A DNA stretch of 64,000 nucleotides, taken from the NCBI RefSeq assembly GCF_900103185.1, contig NZ_FNJD01000006.1, positions 62,001 through 126,000 on the forward strand, in the 5' to 3' direction. This document shows positions 48,150 through 57,340 of the stretch, in pieces (the first letter of the stretch is position 1; the number at the start of each line of letters is the position of its first letter). The position numbers were made by a program, and so were the translations under genes. Below the pieces are notes generated by a model that had not been told where the DNA came from, did not search any database, and saw only the letters and a program-made list of their open reading frames with translations. This DNA is from Sulfitobacter litoralis. Its GTDB lineage: Bacteria; Pseudomonadota; Alphaproteobacteria; Rhodobacterales; Rhodobacteraceae.

Positions 48150-49493
48150 ATGGAAGTCGCACTGATCCTTTTGGCCGCAGGCAAAGGTACCCGTATGCAA
48201 TCGGACCTGCCAAAGGTTCTGCACGCCGTCGCCCACGCACCGCTATTGGAACACGCTATGGCCTCTGGCGCGGCATTATCGCCTGCCCGTACGGTCGTTG
48301 TTGCAGGTCACGGTGCCGATCAGGTGCGTGCCGCAGCCCAAGCATTTGACGATGAAGCGCAGGTTGTGGTTCAAGAAGAGCAGCTTGGTACCGCCCACGC
48401 CGTCGGTCAAGCACGCGAGGCGCTGGCGGGGTTCGAAGGCACGGCTATCGTTTTGTACGGCGATACGCCTTTTGTGCAGACCGAAACCCTCGAAAAAATG
48501 TGTGACGCGCTGAAGTCGAACGATGTCGTTGTGCTGGGCTTCGACGCTGCCGATCCTGCGCGCTATGGCCGGCTGGTGATGCAAGGCGACAGCCTGGATC
48601 GCATCGTCGAATACAAAGACGCCACAGATAAAGAGCGCGCGATAACGCTTTGTAATAGCGGCGTTGTTGCTTGCAAATCTGATCTATTGTTTGACCTGAT
48701 TGACGCCGTTGGCAATGACAACGCGTCGGAAGAATACTACCTCACCGACATCATCGGCATTGCACGGGATCGCGGGCTCAAAGCCACTGCTGTCACCTGT
48801 GACGAGGTCGAAACAATGGGCGTGAATTCCCGCGCTGATCTGGCCGCTGCCGATGCCGCGTTCCAATCGCGGGCCCGTGCGGCGATGCTGGAAGACGGCA
48901 TCACGCTGATGGCCCCCGATACAGTCTATTTCGCACGCGATACCTATATCGGACGCGACACGGTGATCGAACCCAATGTGGTCTTTGGACCCGGCGTGAC
49001 GATTGAATCCGGTGCCACCATCCGCGCGTTCAGCCACCTTGAAGGGTGCCATGTCGCCCGTGGTGGCATCATCGGCCCCTACGCCCGTCTGCGCCCCGGT
49101 GCGGAGCTGTCCGAGGATGTGCGCATCGGCAATTTCGTCGAGGTGAAGAACGCGCAGATCGCCGAAGGGGCCAAGGTGAACCACCTGAGCTATATCGGCG
49201 ACGCAACCATCGGTGCCAAAGCCAACATCGGCGCGGGCACAATCACCTGCAACTACGACGGCGTGATGAAGCACCATACCCATATCGGGGCCAATGCCTT
49301 TATCGGGTCAAACACCATGTTGGTGGCTCCCGTGCATATCGGCGACGGCGCGATGACAGGATCAGGATCGGTGATCACGTCGGATGTAGAAGCAGACGCG
49401 CTGGCGCTTGCGCGCGCACCGCAGGTAGAAAAACCCGGCATGGCCCGGAAATTGTTCGAAATGTTAAAGGCCAAACAGCAGAGAGGCAGCTAA
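48150..49493 (+). CDS. glmU: Bifunctional N-acetylglucosamine-1-phosphate uridyltransferase/glucosamine-1-phosphate acetyltransferase
   Basis: GlmU makes UDP-N-acetylglucosamine for peptidoglycan and lipopolysaccharide. The N-terminal pyrophosphorylase domain shows LILLAAGKGTRMQSDLPKVL and VLYGDTPFVQTETL. The C-terminal left-handed beta helix is seen from about residue 250 (PNVVFGPGVTIESGATIRAF) to NIGAGTITCNYDGVMKHHTH and FIGSNTMLVAPVHIGDGAMT. All 447 residues fit the family. It is followed by glmS after 2 bases, so the two successive enzymes are made together. Confidence 0.97.
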   Translation: MEVALILLAAGKGTRMQSDLPKVLHAVAHAPLLEHAMASGAALSPARTVVVAGHGADQVRAAAQAFDDEAQVVVQEEQLGTAHAVGQAREALAGFEGTAIVLYGDTPFVQTETLEKMCDALKSNDVVVLGFDAADPARYGRLVMQGDSLDRIVEYKDATDKERAITLCNSGVVACKSDLLFDLIDAVGNDNASEEYYLTDIIGIARDRGLKATAVTCDEVETMGVNSRADLAAADAAFQSRARAAMLEDGITLMAPDTVYFARDTYIGRDTVIEPNVVFGPGVTIESGATIRAFSHLEGCHVARGGIIGPYARLRPGAELSEDVRIGNFVEVKNAQIAEGAKVNHLSYIGDATIGAKANIGAGTITCNYDGVMKHHTHIGANAFIGSNTMLVAPVHIGDGAMTGSGSVITSDVEADALALARAPQVEKPGMARKLFEMLKAKQQRGS

Positions 49494-49495
49494 TC

Positions 49496-51316
49496 ATGTG
49501 TGGTATTGTCGGTATCCTTGGCCAACACGAAGTTGCGCCTACCCTCGTCGAAGCCCTGAAACGCTTGGAATACCGCGGCTATGACAGCGCCGGTATCGCC
49601 ACGGTTGACGCAGGCAAGCTGGACCGCCGCCGGGCAGTCGGAAAGCTGGTAAACCTGTCAGACCTGTTGGTGCATGAGCCGCTGGCTGGCAAGTCAGGCA
49701 TTGGCCACACCCGTTGGGCCACCCATGGTGCCCCCTCTGTCACCAACGCCCACCCGCATCAGGCGGGACCCGTGGCCGTCGTGCACAATGGTATCATCGA
49801 AAACTTCCGCGAACTGCGGGCTGAGCTCGCCGAGAACGGCGTGGAATTCGTGACCGAAACGGACACGGAAACCGTTGCGCTGCTCACCCAGAAGTACATG
49901 GCAGAAGGATTAGGCCCGGTGGACGCCGCAACCAAGACCATCGCACGGCTGCACGGGGCCTTTGCGCTGGCGTTCCTGTTTGACGGCGAAAACGATCTGA
50001 TGATCGGCGCACGCAAAGGGGCCCCGCTTGCCGTGGGCTATGGCGACAACGAGATGTATCTGGGCAGCGACGCGATTGCCCTGTCGCCGATGACAGACCG
50101 CGTGACCTACCTTGAAGAAGGCGACCGCGCCGTCCTGACCCGTACGTCGGTCAAAATTTTCGACGCCAATGACGCGCCTGTCGATCGTGTGGTTAAGAAA
50201 ATCAGCCTCGACACCACCCGCATCGACAAAGCCGGCCACAAACACTTTATGGCGAAAGAGATCGCCGAACAGCCCGCCGTCATCGGCGAGGCGCTATCGC
50301 GCTACCTGACCACGGACGGAGAGATCATGCTGCCCGATCCGGGCCTTGATTTCACCAAGCTCGACCGGATCACCATGGTCGCCTGCGGGACAGCCTTTTA
50401 CGCTTGTCTTACGGCGAAATACTGGTTCGAGCAGATTGCACGCCTGCCCGTTGAAGTCGATGTGGCCTCGGAATTCCGGTACCGCGAACCGCCGATTTCT
50501 GACCGCACGATGGCCCTGTTTGTCAGCCAGTCCGGCGAAACCGCCGATACACTCGCAGCCCTGCGCTATTGCGCGGGCAAGGCTGATTTGATCGCCTCGG
50601 TTGTGAATGTCACTGAGTCCTCGATTGCACGTGAAAGCAATCTGGCGCTGCCGATCCATGCGGGCGTAGAGGTCGGCGTTGCATCCACCAAAGCGTTCAC
50701 CTGCCAGTTGACCGTCCTGTTCCTTATGGTGCTGAAAGCCGCCGTTGACCGCGGTGCAATCACCAAGGAAGAGCTGGCAGACTACGTCTCAGGCCTGCGG
50801 TCCATGCCGTCGCTGATCAACACAGCGCTCGAGCAAAACGGGGCACTGCGTGACGAGGCCTACAAGCTGTCTTCGGCACGCGACGTGCTGTTTTTGGGGC
50901 GCGGCGCGATGTTCCCCCTTGCCCTTGAGGGTGCGTTGAAACTGAAAGAAATCAGTTACATACACGCCGAAGCTTATGCATCCGGAGAGCTAAAGCACGG
51001 CCCCATCGCGCTGATTGACGAAAACGTTCCTGTGGTGGTCATGGCCCCAAACGACGCGTTGTTCGATAAAACCGTCAGCAACATGCAAGAAGTTATGGCG
51101 CGCAAGGGCAAGGTCATCCTGATCTCGGACCGCGCAGGACTGGACGCAGAATCCGAAGGCACATGGGGGCAGATCGAAATGCCGCCGGTTGCAGATGCGC
51201 TCGCCCCGATCCTTTATGCCATCCCTGCCCAACTGCTGGCCTATCATACTGCCATCGCCAAGGGGACAGATGTCGACCAACCACGCAACCTAGCCAAATC
51301 GGTGACCGTAGAATGA
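49496..51316 (+). CDS. glmS: Glutamine--fructose-6-phosphate aminotransferase (isomerizing)
   Basis: GlmS produces glucosamine-6-phosphate, the first committed step to UDP-GlcNAc. The 606-residue protein begins MCGIVGILGQHEVAPTLVEA, so Cys2 is the glutaminase nucleophile. GHTRWATHGAPSVTNAHPH follows, then two SIS isomerase domains (VACGTAFYACLTAKYWFEQI, SQSGETADTLAALRYC). It ends LAKSVTVE. The ATG at 49496 is fixed by the Cys2 requirement; a much longer frame upstream overlaps glmU and is rejected. No glmS ribozyme-type leader is possible, since only two bases separate it from glmU. Confidence 0.98.
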   Translation: MCGIVGILGQHEVAPTLVEALKRLEYRGYDSAGIATVDAGKLDRRRAVGKLVNLSDLLVHEPLAGKSGIGHTRWATHGAPSVTNAHPHQAGPVAVVHNGIIENFRELRAELAENGVEFVTETDTETVALLTQKYMAEGLGPVDAATKTIARLHGAFALAFLFDGENDLMIGARKGAPLAVGYGDNEMYLGSDAIALSPMTDRVTYLEEGDRAVLTRTSVKIFDANDAPVDRVVKKISLDTTRIDKAGHKHFMAKEIAEQPAVIGEALSRYLTTDGEIMLPDPGLDFTKLDRITMVACGTAFYACLTAKYWFEQIARLPVEVDVASEFRYREPPISDRTMALFVSQSGETADTLAALRYCAGKADLIASVVNVTESSIARESNLALPIHAGVEVGVASTKAFTCQLTVLFLMVLKAAVDRGAITKEELADYVSGLRSMPSLINTALEQNGALRDEAYKLSSARDVLFLGRGAMFPLALEGALKLKEISYIHAEAYASGELKHGPIALIDENVPVVVMAPNDALFDKTVSNMQEVMARKGKVILISDRAGLDAESEGTWGQIEMPPVADALAPILYAIPAQLLAYHTAIAKGTDVDQPRNLAKSVTVE

Positions 51317-52044
51317 ACCTAGCCCCCTATATGGCGCAGCTGAACGCATTGGCTAACCCCACTGCGGTGGACAAACTGCACAGCGCGCACAAGGTGGATC
51401 GCCCCTATCTGGGCGTGACCAACCCGCAGATCAACGATCTGACCAAAACCTGGCGGGCCGAGCTGTCGTTGGCTGACCGGATTTCGCTGGCGGACGCGCT
51501 GTGGCAGACTGACATTTTCGAGGCCCGGCTCGCGGCCGCGAAACTGCTGACCCAAGCCCGCTTGCGCCCCGATGACGAAGCGGCGTGGCAGTTGATCCAA
51601 AGCTGGGTGCCCGATTTTGACAGCTGGGCCATCGCCGATCACGCCTGTATGGCCGCGCAAAAGCGTTTGCTTGCCGATCCTCAGCGTCTGGATGTGGTCG
51701 AAAGCTGGACCCAATCCGGAGAGCTTTGGTCAAAGCGCGCAGCCTTGGTCGCCACATTGCCATGGACCAAGCAGAATAACCCAAAACCCGAAGAGCTGGA
51801 CGCGCGCGAGCGTATCCTTGGCTGGGCGGCGGGCTATCTGCCGGTCAAGAACGGCATCTTGCAAAAGGCCATCGCCTGGTGGGTACGCGACCTCAGCCGT
51901 CATGATCCAGCGCGGGCGGCAGAGTTTATCGAAGCCAACCGCACACATCTCAAGCCTTATGCGATCAAAGAGGCAGCACGGTATCTGCCTGACTTCCCGC
52001 TTGAAGCAGCAGCCGATGACACCGACGCAACGTCGGAAGACTGA
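51313..52044 (+). CDS. DNA alkylation repair protein (AlkD-like)
   Basis: The 243-residue all-helical protein has the HEAT-repeat AlkD-like pattern: HKVDRPYLGVTNPQINDLTK, WAIADHACMAAQKRLL, and SGELWSKRAALVATLPWTKQ, then YLPVKNGILQKAIAWWVRDL. AlkD proteins remove alkylated bases from DNA. The ATG overlaps the glmS stop by 4 bases (ATGA), so it is the third gene of that operon; the link to UDP-GlcNAc synthesis is not evident. It ends before a strong terminator. Confidence 0.88.
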   Translation: MNLAPYMAQLNALANPTAVDKLHSAHKVDRPYLGVTNPQINDLTKTWRAELSLADRISLADALWQTDIFEARLAAAKLLTQARLRPDDEAAWQLIQSWVPDFDSWAIADHACMAAQKRLLADPQRLDVVESWTQSGELWSKRAALVATLPWTKQNNPKPEELDARERILGWAAGYLPVKNGILQKAIAWWVRDLSRHDPARAAEFIEANRTHLKPYAIKEAARYLPDFPLEAAADDTDATSED

Positions 52045-52069
52045 AATTGCAAGGCTGATCCTGAACGAG

Positions 52070-52105
52070 AACGGGCGTCCAAGGTTTTCCTCGGACGCCC
52101 GTTTT
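52070..52105. terminator. Terminator between the alkD-like gene and the convergent lipoprotein gene
   Basis: AACGGGCGTCC pairs with GGACGCCCGTT over a 12-base loop and is followed by TTTTGC on the plus strand. It lies 25 bases after the alkD-like stop and 25 bases beyond the stop of the minus-strand lipoprotein gene, so it may serve both. Confidence 0.8.
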
Positions 52106-52130
52106 GCATTTGATGTTATGGGACGGCGAG

Positions 52131-52652
52131 TTACCCGTTCGTTGACACTTCGACCTTGGTCAGATCCGTCAGCGACGCCCCGATCAACCGCAATGCAGAC
52201 AGTGACATACGGCTGCCGCCCGATGCAGGTCCGTCCAGCGGGATCAGCTCTACGGTAGAAGATTTACCAGTCGCGGGGTTGGTCACGCGGCCCTGCATCT
52301 CTGATTTTACCAGCGGCGTTTTCAGCCACAGCCCCGGTTCCGTCGCACTGCCAAGCGAGGCCACGGTCGTGCCAAGCGACTTGGCCCCCGAAGCTGCGGG
52401 TTTGGACGCCTCGGCGCGTTGTTCAGCCGTCGTGGTATCCAGGGCATCCGCCGTCCGCGCAGCTGCAGGCGGGCGTGGCGCAGTGGTAGCCGGCGACGGG
52501 GTCGCCGTTTGGCCCGTTTCCACATCAGGTTCTGCTGCAACGGCGGGCGTAGTTTCGTCGCCGGCCTTGTTACCCAGACCCATACGATCCGTTACGCCGG
52601 CACATCCGGCCAGACCCACGACAGCGATACCTAAAATAAAATAATGTTTCAT
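52131..52652 (-). CDS. Hypothetical lipoprotein
   Basis: The 173-residue product has a signal peptide and lipobox (VVGLAGC, Cys17), so it is a probable membrane-anchored periplasmic lipoprotein. Residues 30-95 are a low-complexity Ala/Pro/Thr linker. A small C-terminal domain follows: GLWLKTPLVKSEMQGRVTNP, then TVELIPLDGPASGGSRMSLS and LRLIGASLTDLTKVEV. The last region is conserved in appearance, but I cannot name the family. It diverges from moaA. Confidence 0.75.
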   Translation of the reverse strand: MKHYFILGIAVVGLAGCAGVTDRMGLGNKAGDETTPAVAAEPDVETGQTATPSPATTAPRPPAAARTADALDTTTAEQRAEASKPAASGAKSLGTTVASLGSATEPGLWLKTPLVKSEMQGRVTNPATGKSSTVELIPLDGPASGGSRMSLSALRLIGASLTDLTKVEVSTNG

Positions 52653-52737
52653 GCGATAAATCTAACCATCCAACGAACCCGCTTCAATCTCCTAAATGCT
52701 ACTTGCCCCGCGATGGGCCGATGTTTACCTATGACAT

Positions 52738-53745
52738 ATGAATGCACCTTTGATTGACCCGTTCGCCCGCGCTATCACCTATCTGCGCGTCTCTGTTACA
52801 GATCGCTGTGACTTTCGCTGTGTTTATTGCATGTCCGAGAATATGACCTTCCTGCCCAAAAAGGAACTTCTGTCTCTGGAAGAGCTGGATCGGCTGTGCA
52901 CCAACTTTGTCGATCTCGGGGTGCAAAAACTGCGCATCACAGGGGGCGAGCCTTTGGTGCGCAAGGGGATCATGACCTTCTTTAACAGCATGACCCGCCA
53001 TCTGGACGCCGGCACGCTCAAAGAGCTGACGTTGACGACCAATGGCAGCCAGCTCGAGCGTTACGCCGCCGACCTTTATGCCGCCGGTGTGCGCCGCGTG
53101 AATGTGTCGCTGGACACGCTGGACGATCAAAAGTTTGCCGATATCACACGCTGGGGCCGCCTGCCCCAGGTCCTGCGCGGTATTGATGCTGCGCAAAATG
53201 CGGGGCTGCGGGTCAAAATCAACGCCGTGGCGCTGAAGGGCTTTAACGAGGCCGAGCTGCCCAGCATGACCGCGTGGTGTGCCGACCGCGGCATTGATCT
53301 GACGTGGATCGAGGTGATGCCCATGGGCGATCTCGGGAACGAGGACCGTCTGGGTCAGTACTGGTCCCTCAAAGACGTGCGCCGCGCCTATGAGGATCAT
53401 TATACAGTCACCGATCTGGCAGAGAACACTGGCGGGCCTGCGCGTTATGTGCGGCTTGAAGAGACCGGTCAGAAGATCGGGTTTATCACGCCGTTGTCTC
53501 ATAACTTCTGCGAAAGCTGTAACCGCGTGCGGATCACCTGCACGGGCGAGATCTACATGTGTCTGGGTCAGGAAGACGTGGCCGACCTGCGTGCGCCTTT
53601 GCGCAACCACCCCGAAGATGACGCCCCCCTAAAAGACGCCATCCGCGCGGCGATCAGCCTAAAGCCCAAGGGCCATGACTTTGATTATTCACGGCAAAAG
53701 CTGGATGGGCAGATGCCCCGCCACATGAGCCACACAGGCGGCTGA
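52738..53745 (+). CDS. moaA: GTP 3',8-cyclase MoaA
   Basis: MoaA is the radical-SAM enzyme that starts molybdenum cofactor synthesis from GTP. The 335-residue protein has the SAM cluster motif CDFRCVYC near residue 23, the [13 protein letters not shown] segment, and the second cluster motif [20 protein letters not shown]. It ends in the required Gly-Gly (SHTGG). Other moa genes are not in the window. It is followed by waaA with a 7-base gap, which may be co-transcription by chance. Confidence 0.97.
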   Translation: MNAPLIDPFARAITYLRVSVTDRCDFRCVYCMSENMTFLPKKELLSLEELDRLCTNFVDLGVQKLRITGGEPLVRKGIMTFFNSMTRHLDAGTLKELTLTTNGSQLERYAADLYAAGVRRVNVSLDTLDDQKFADITRWGRLPQVLRGIDAAQNAGLRVKINAVALKGFNEAELPSMTAWCADRGIDLTWIEVMPMGDLGNEDRLGQYWSLKDVRRAYEDHYTVTDLAENTGGPARYVRLEETGQKIGFITPLSHNFCESCNRVRITCTGEIYMCLGQEDVADLRAPLRNHPEDDAPLKDAIRAAISLKPKGHDFDYSRQKLDGQMPRHMSHTGG

Positions 53746-53752
53746 CCCGACC

Positions 53753-55039
53753 GTGTCCGCACCTTTCCTGTACCGCGCCTGGGTTCTCGCCAGTCGCTGC
53801 CTGATCCCCTTTGCCGCCAGCGCAGAGGCGCGAAAATTGCACGGGCAAGATGTGCCCGCCGCCCGCGCGGGCGAGAAACGCGGTATTGCAACGCTGCCGC
53901 GCCAGACGGATGGAAAACTGGTCTGGGTCCACGCTGCCTCGGTCGGGGAAAGCCTGTCGGTGCTGGCGTTGATCACCCGCATGGGCATCATGCTGCCCGA
54001 CGCGCAATTCCTGATCACATCGGGCACCGCGACCTCGGCCAAGCTGGTGGCGCAGCGTCTGCCGCCGCGCAGCGTGCACCAGTTCGCCCCGCTTGACGCG
54101 CCCGGCCCCCTTAAGCGCTTTTTGTCGCACTGGCGGCCCGATGCCGCGATTTTTGTCGAAAGCGAGATTTGGCCCCAGATGCTGCGCCGGACCCATGCGA
54201 CAGGTGCGCCGATGGCTTTGGTTAATGCGCGGATGTCTGATAAGACCGTGGATTTCTGGGAGAAATGGCCCCGCACAGCCCGCTATCTGTTTGATGTCTT
54301 TACGCTGATCCTGACCCAGAATGACGCGATGGCACGCAATATGATACGCATGCACGCCCCTGCCGATCGCGTCTCGCGCGGGGTGAATCTAAAATCTATG
54401 GCGGGCCCTCTGCCGGTCGACGACAAGGCGCTTGCGCGGGTGACCGCGGCGCTTGACGGGCGGCCCGTATGGGTTGCCTCCTCGACCCACGAAGGCGAAG
54501 AACGCACCGTCCTTGCGACACACCGCAAGCTGTTGCGCGACCTGCCCGATCTATGTCTGATCCTTGCCCCCCGTCATCCTGAACGCGGCGACGCGATCGA
54601 GGCGCTGGCCCATGATGCTGGCTTGACCGTCCAACGGCGCAGCCGCGGCGACGCGCCGGGCGGGCAAGTCTATCTGGCGGATACGCTGGGTGAATTGGGT
54701 CTGTGGTACAGCCTGTCTGACGTGGTTTTTCTGGGCGGCTCTCTTTTGCCCATTGGCGGGCACAACCCGTTCGAGGTGGCGCAATCGGGCGCGGCTGTGC
54801 TGTCAGGCAACCATGTCGCGGCGTTTGCAGAGACCTATGCGCAGCTTGAAACCGAAGGGGCCGCGCGGATTGTGGCGGATGGCGAAGACCTGACCGCCCG
54901 CGTCCTGTCGCTCTTGACCAATCCCCAAGAGCGCGCGACGATGACCGCCGCCGCATCCCGTTTCATCGCCGCGCAGGACGACCAGCTGGATGCGATCGCC
55001 AGCCGTCTGATCACCACTCTCAAGTTGGATACCCCATGA
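53753..55039 (+). CDS. waaA: 3-deoxy-D-manno-octulosonic acid transferase
   Basis: This inner-membrane-associated enzyme adds Kdo to lipid A. The 428-residue protein has the Kdo transferase motifs LVWVHAASVGESLSVLALIT, FVESEIWPQMLRRTHATGAP, and the C-terminal GT-B region ILAPRHPERGDAIEALA and GGSLLPIGGHNPFEVAQSGA. An N-terminal hydrophobic helix anchors it. The start is GTG at 53753. It overlaps the next glycosyltransferase by 4 bases (ATGA), as expected for LPS core genes. Confidence 0.94.
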   Translation: MSAPFLYRAWVLASRCLIPFAASAEARKLHGQDVPAARAGEKRGIATLPRQTDGKLVWVHAASVGESLSVLALITRMGIMLPDAQFLITSGTATSAKLVAQRLPPRSVHQFAPLDAPGPLKRFLSHWRPDAAIFVESEIWPQMLRRTHATGAPMALVNARMSDKTVDFWEKWPRTARYLFDVFTLILTQNDAMARNMIRMHAPADRVSRGVNLKSMAGPLPVDDKALARVTAALDGRPVWVASSTHEGEERTVLATHRKLLRDLPDLCLILAPRHPERGDAIEALAHDAGLTVQRRSRGDAPGGQVYLADTLGELGLWYSLSDVVFLGGSLLPIGGHNPFEVAQSGAAVLSGNHVAAFAETYAQLETEGAARIVADGEDLTARVLSLLTNPQERATMTAAASRFIAAQDDQLDAIASRLITTLKLDTP

Positions 55040-56097
55040 CCCACCCGCTTGCCCGCACCGATGTGATCGCCCCGAACTTCAAGCGCCGGCTGAGCGGCGT
55101 CACCGCCACTGTGATGCGGCTGGTGCCGGTGCAATCGCGTGACATATCGATCGTGGCGACCGGTCCTGTCGTCCCCGAGGACGTGCCACAGGTGCCTTTA
55201 TTGTCGCTGATCACCATGTCGCGGCTGGGGCCATCAGCCTCTGGTTGGCGGGTCTGGCACGCGCGGCGCAACGTAGAGATGCTGGGCGGGCTGGCGCTGC
55301 GCTATCTGCTGGGCAAACGGCTTAAGCTGATGTTCACCTCGGCCAGCCAACGCGAGCAGACCGGCCTGACGCGCTGGCTGATCCGGCGGATGGATACCGT
55401 GGTTGCGACCTCGGACCGGACCAACGCCTATCTGGAAAACCCCGGCCATGTGATCATGCATGGCATCGACACCGAAGGTTTTGCCCCCTCGCCCGACCGC
55501 GCCGCCTTGCGCGCCGAGCTTAAGCTGCCAGTGAACGCGACGCTGGTGGGCTGCTACGGCCGTATCCGCGCACAAAAGGGCACCGATGCCTTTGTCGAGG
55601 CGATGCTGCCCATCCTGCGGGACAATCCCGATGTCGTGGCCCTTGTGATGGGGCGCGCGACCGAGAAATACGAAGCCTTCGAGAAAGGCCTGAAAGACCG
55701 CGCCCGCGCCGAGGGCCTGTCGGACCGGATGCTCTTTCTGCCAGAAGTACCCGTAGGCGATATGGCCGATTTCTACCGTGTGCTGGATCTGTATGTCGCG
55801 CCGCAACGCTGGGAAGGGTTCGGACTGACCCCGATCGAAGCGATGGCCTGCGGTGTGCCAGTCGTCGCCACCCGTGTGGGCGCGTTTGAAAAGCTTGTAG
55901 TGCAAGGCACAACCGGCCTGCTGGTGGACCCAGACAATATCCCCGCGCTTGAGGCCGCGACACGCGATGCCCTGTCTGACCGGACGCGTCTGGCCGCGTG
56001 GGCAGAGGCCGGGCGCAGCTATGTCGTGTCGGATTTTTCGATTGCGCGCGAAGCCGCGGCATTGGTCAAGATTTACCGTAAACTGCTGGCGGCATAG
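55036..56097 (+). CDS. LPS core glycosyltransferase family 4 (LpcC-like)
   Basis: The 353-residue GT-B enzyme has NDP-sugar site motifs VGCYGRIRAQKGTDAFVEAM and LYVAPQRWEGFGLTPIEAMA, followed by CGVPVVATRVGAFEKLVVQG. The N-terminal part (NFKRRLSGVTATVMRLVPVQ) is typical of the rhizobial LpcC mannosyltransferase that adds sugar to Kdo. The donor cannot be determined here. Overlap with waaA supports a role in inner-core LPS. It converges on the M20 hydrolase gene with a 35-base gap. Confidence 0.85.
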   Translation: MTHPLARTDVIAPNFKRRLSGVTATVMRLVPVQSRDISIVATGPVVPEDVPQVPLLSLITMSRLGPSASGWRVWHARRNVEMLGGLALRYLLGKRLKLMFTSASQREQTGLTRWLIRRMDTVVATSDRTNAYLENPGHVIMHGIDTEGFAPSPDRAALRAELKLPVNATLVGCYGRIRAQKGTDAFVEAMLPILRDNPDVVALVMGRATEKYEAFEKGLKDRARAEGLSDRMLFLPEVPVGDMADFYRVLDLYVAPQRWEGFGLTPIEAMACGVPVVATRVGAFEKLVVQGTTGLLVDPDNIPALEAATRDALSDRTRLAAWAEAGRSYVVSDFSIAREAAALVKIYRKLLAA

Positions 56098-56132
56098 GGC
56101 GCGGGTTTCCCCACGCCCCATGCGCATGAGCT

Positions 56133-57296
56133 TTAGCCGATTGGCATACGCTGTTCGGCGATACCTGCCCACCAGCTGCAGCCAGCAGGGATGATATCGT
56201 CGTTAAAGTTATACATCGGGTGGTGCACCATCGCGGTGTCGCCATTGCCGACCAGAATATAAGCACCCGGGCGCTCTTCGAGCATAAAGGCGAAATCCTC
56301 GCCGCCCATGACCAAGGGTGCTTCGTCACATTGCCCTGAGATACCGCGTGCGACATCCGCCGCGAATTCGGTTTGCGCGTCGTGGTTCACCATCACCGGA
56401 TAGTTGCGCACGTATTTGACCCGTGCCGTCGCGCCAAAGGTGGTGGCGATGCCTTCGCAAATCTCTGTCACGCGTTTTTCTGCAAGATCGCGCAGGTCGT
56501 TTGACAAAGTGCGCACGGTGCCCAGCAGGTTCACCCGCTGCGGGATGACGTTGAACGCCTTGGAGGAGGATTCAATCGAGGTGATGGACACCACGATATT
56601 GCCCACAGGGTCCGCATTTCGGCTGACGATGGTTTGCAGCGCGGTGATGATATGCGCGGTCACAACGCCTGTATCGATGGTCTCATGCGGCTTGGCAGCG
56701 TGGCCGCCCAGACCTTCGACCTCGATCTCGAGCAGATCGGTGGCCGCAAAGAACGGGCCAGGGCGAATGCCGAACTGACCTGCGGGAATACCGGGCCAGT
56801 TGTGCATGCCATAGACCTCTTGGATGCCCCAGCGGTCCATCATGCCATCTTCGCACATCTCGCGCCCGCCGCCGCCCCCTTCTTCGGCGGGCTGAAAGAT
56901 CACCACGACCGTCCCGTCAAAGTTCCGCGTTTCGGCCAGATACTGCGCCGCGCCCAAAAGCATCGCCGTGTGGCCGTCGTGGCCGCAGGCGTGCATCGCG
57001 TTGGGCGTCTTGGAGGCATAGTCCAACCCGGTTTGCTCGTGGATCGGCAGCGCGTCCATATCTGCGCGTAGCCCGATGACCTTGCCCGACGCGGTGGAGT
57101 TGCCCTTGATCACGCCGACAACGCCGGTACGCCCGATGCCTTCGACGACTTCGTCACAGCCAAAGGACCGCAGCTTTTCAGCGACGGTGGCAGAGGTGCG
57201 ATGCGTCTCAAACAAGATTTCGGGGTGTTCATGCAGGTCACGTCGCCATGCGGTGATGTCGGTGTGCAATTCGGCAAATCGGTTCTTAACGGGCAT
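56133..57296 (-). CDS. M20-family amidohydrolase (hippurate hydrolase/aminoacylase type), copy 1
   Basis: This 387-residue zinc-dependent amidohydrolase probably removes acyl groups from N-acyl amino acids. The metal motifs are MHACGHDGHTAMLLGAAQYL, FQPAEEGGGGGREMCEDGMM and MGGEDFAFMLEERPGA, with the catalytic Glu in PAEEG. It is strongly similar over its full length to the next gene. The ATG at 57296 gives MPVKNRFAELHTDITAWRRD, matching its paralogue; an ATG twelve codons earlier is unlikely. Last gene of the minus-strand peptide/amino-acid cluster. Confidence 0.92.
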   Translation of the reverse strand: MPVKNRFAELHTDITAWRRDLHEHPEILFETHRTSATVAEKLRSFGCDEVVEGIGRTGVVGVIKGNSTASGKVIGLRADMDALPIHEQTGLDYASKTPNAMHACGHDGHTAMLLGAAQYLAETRNFDGTVVVIFQPAEEGGGGGREMCEDGMMDRWGIQEVYGMHNWPGIPAGQFGIRPGPFFAATDLLEIEVEGLGGHAAKPHETIDTGVVTAHIITALQTIVSRNADPVGNIVVSITSIESSSKAFNVIPQRVNLLGTVRTLSNDLRDLAEKRVTEICEGIATTFGATARVKYVRNYPVMVNHDAQTEFAADVARGISGQCDEAPLVMGGEDFAFMLEERPGAYILVGNGDTAMVHHPMYNFNDDIIPAGCSWWAGIAEQRMPIG

Positions 57297-57340
57297 TTTC
57301 GAAGTCCTTGAGGGTCTGGGGGATAAAGGCAAGCCGGCGG

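Noticed and set aside
49046..49495. Upstream extension of glmS overlapping glmU
   Set aside because: GlmS must start at Met-Cys, because Cys2 is the catalytic nucleophile. The extension is an out-of-frame shadow of glmU.
49480..49500. A glmS ribozyme or riboswitch
   Set aside because: Only two bases separate glmU and glmS, leaving no room for the leader structure.
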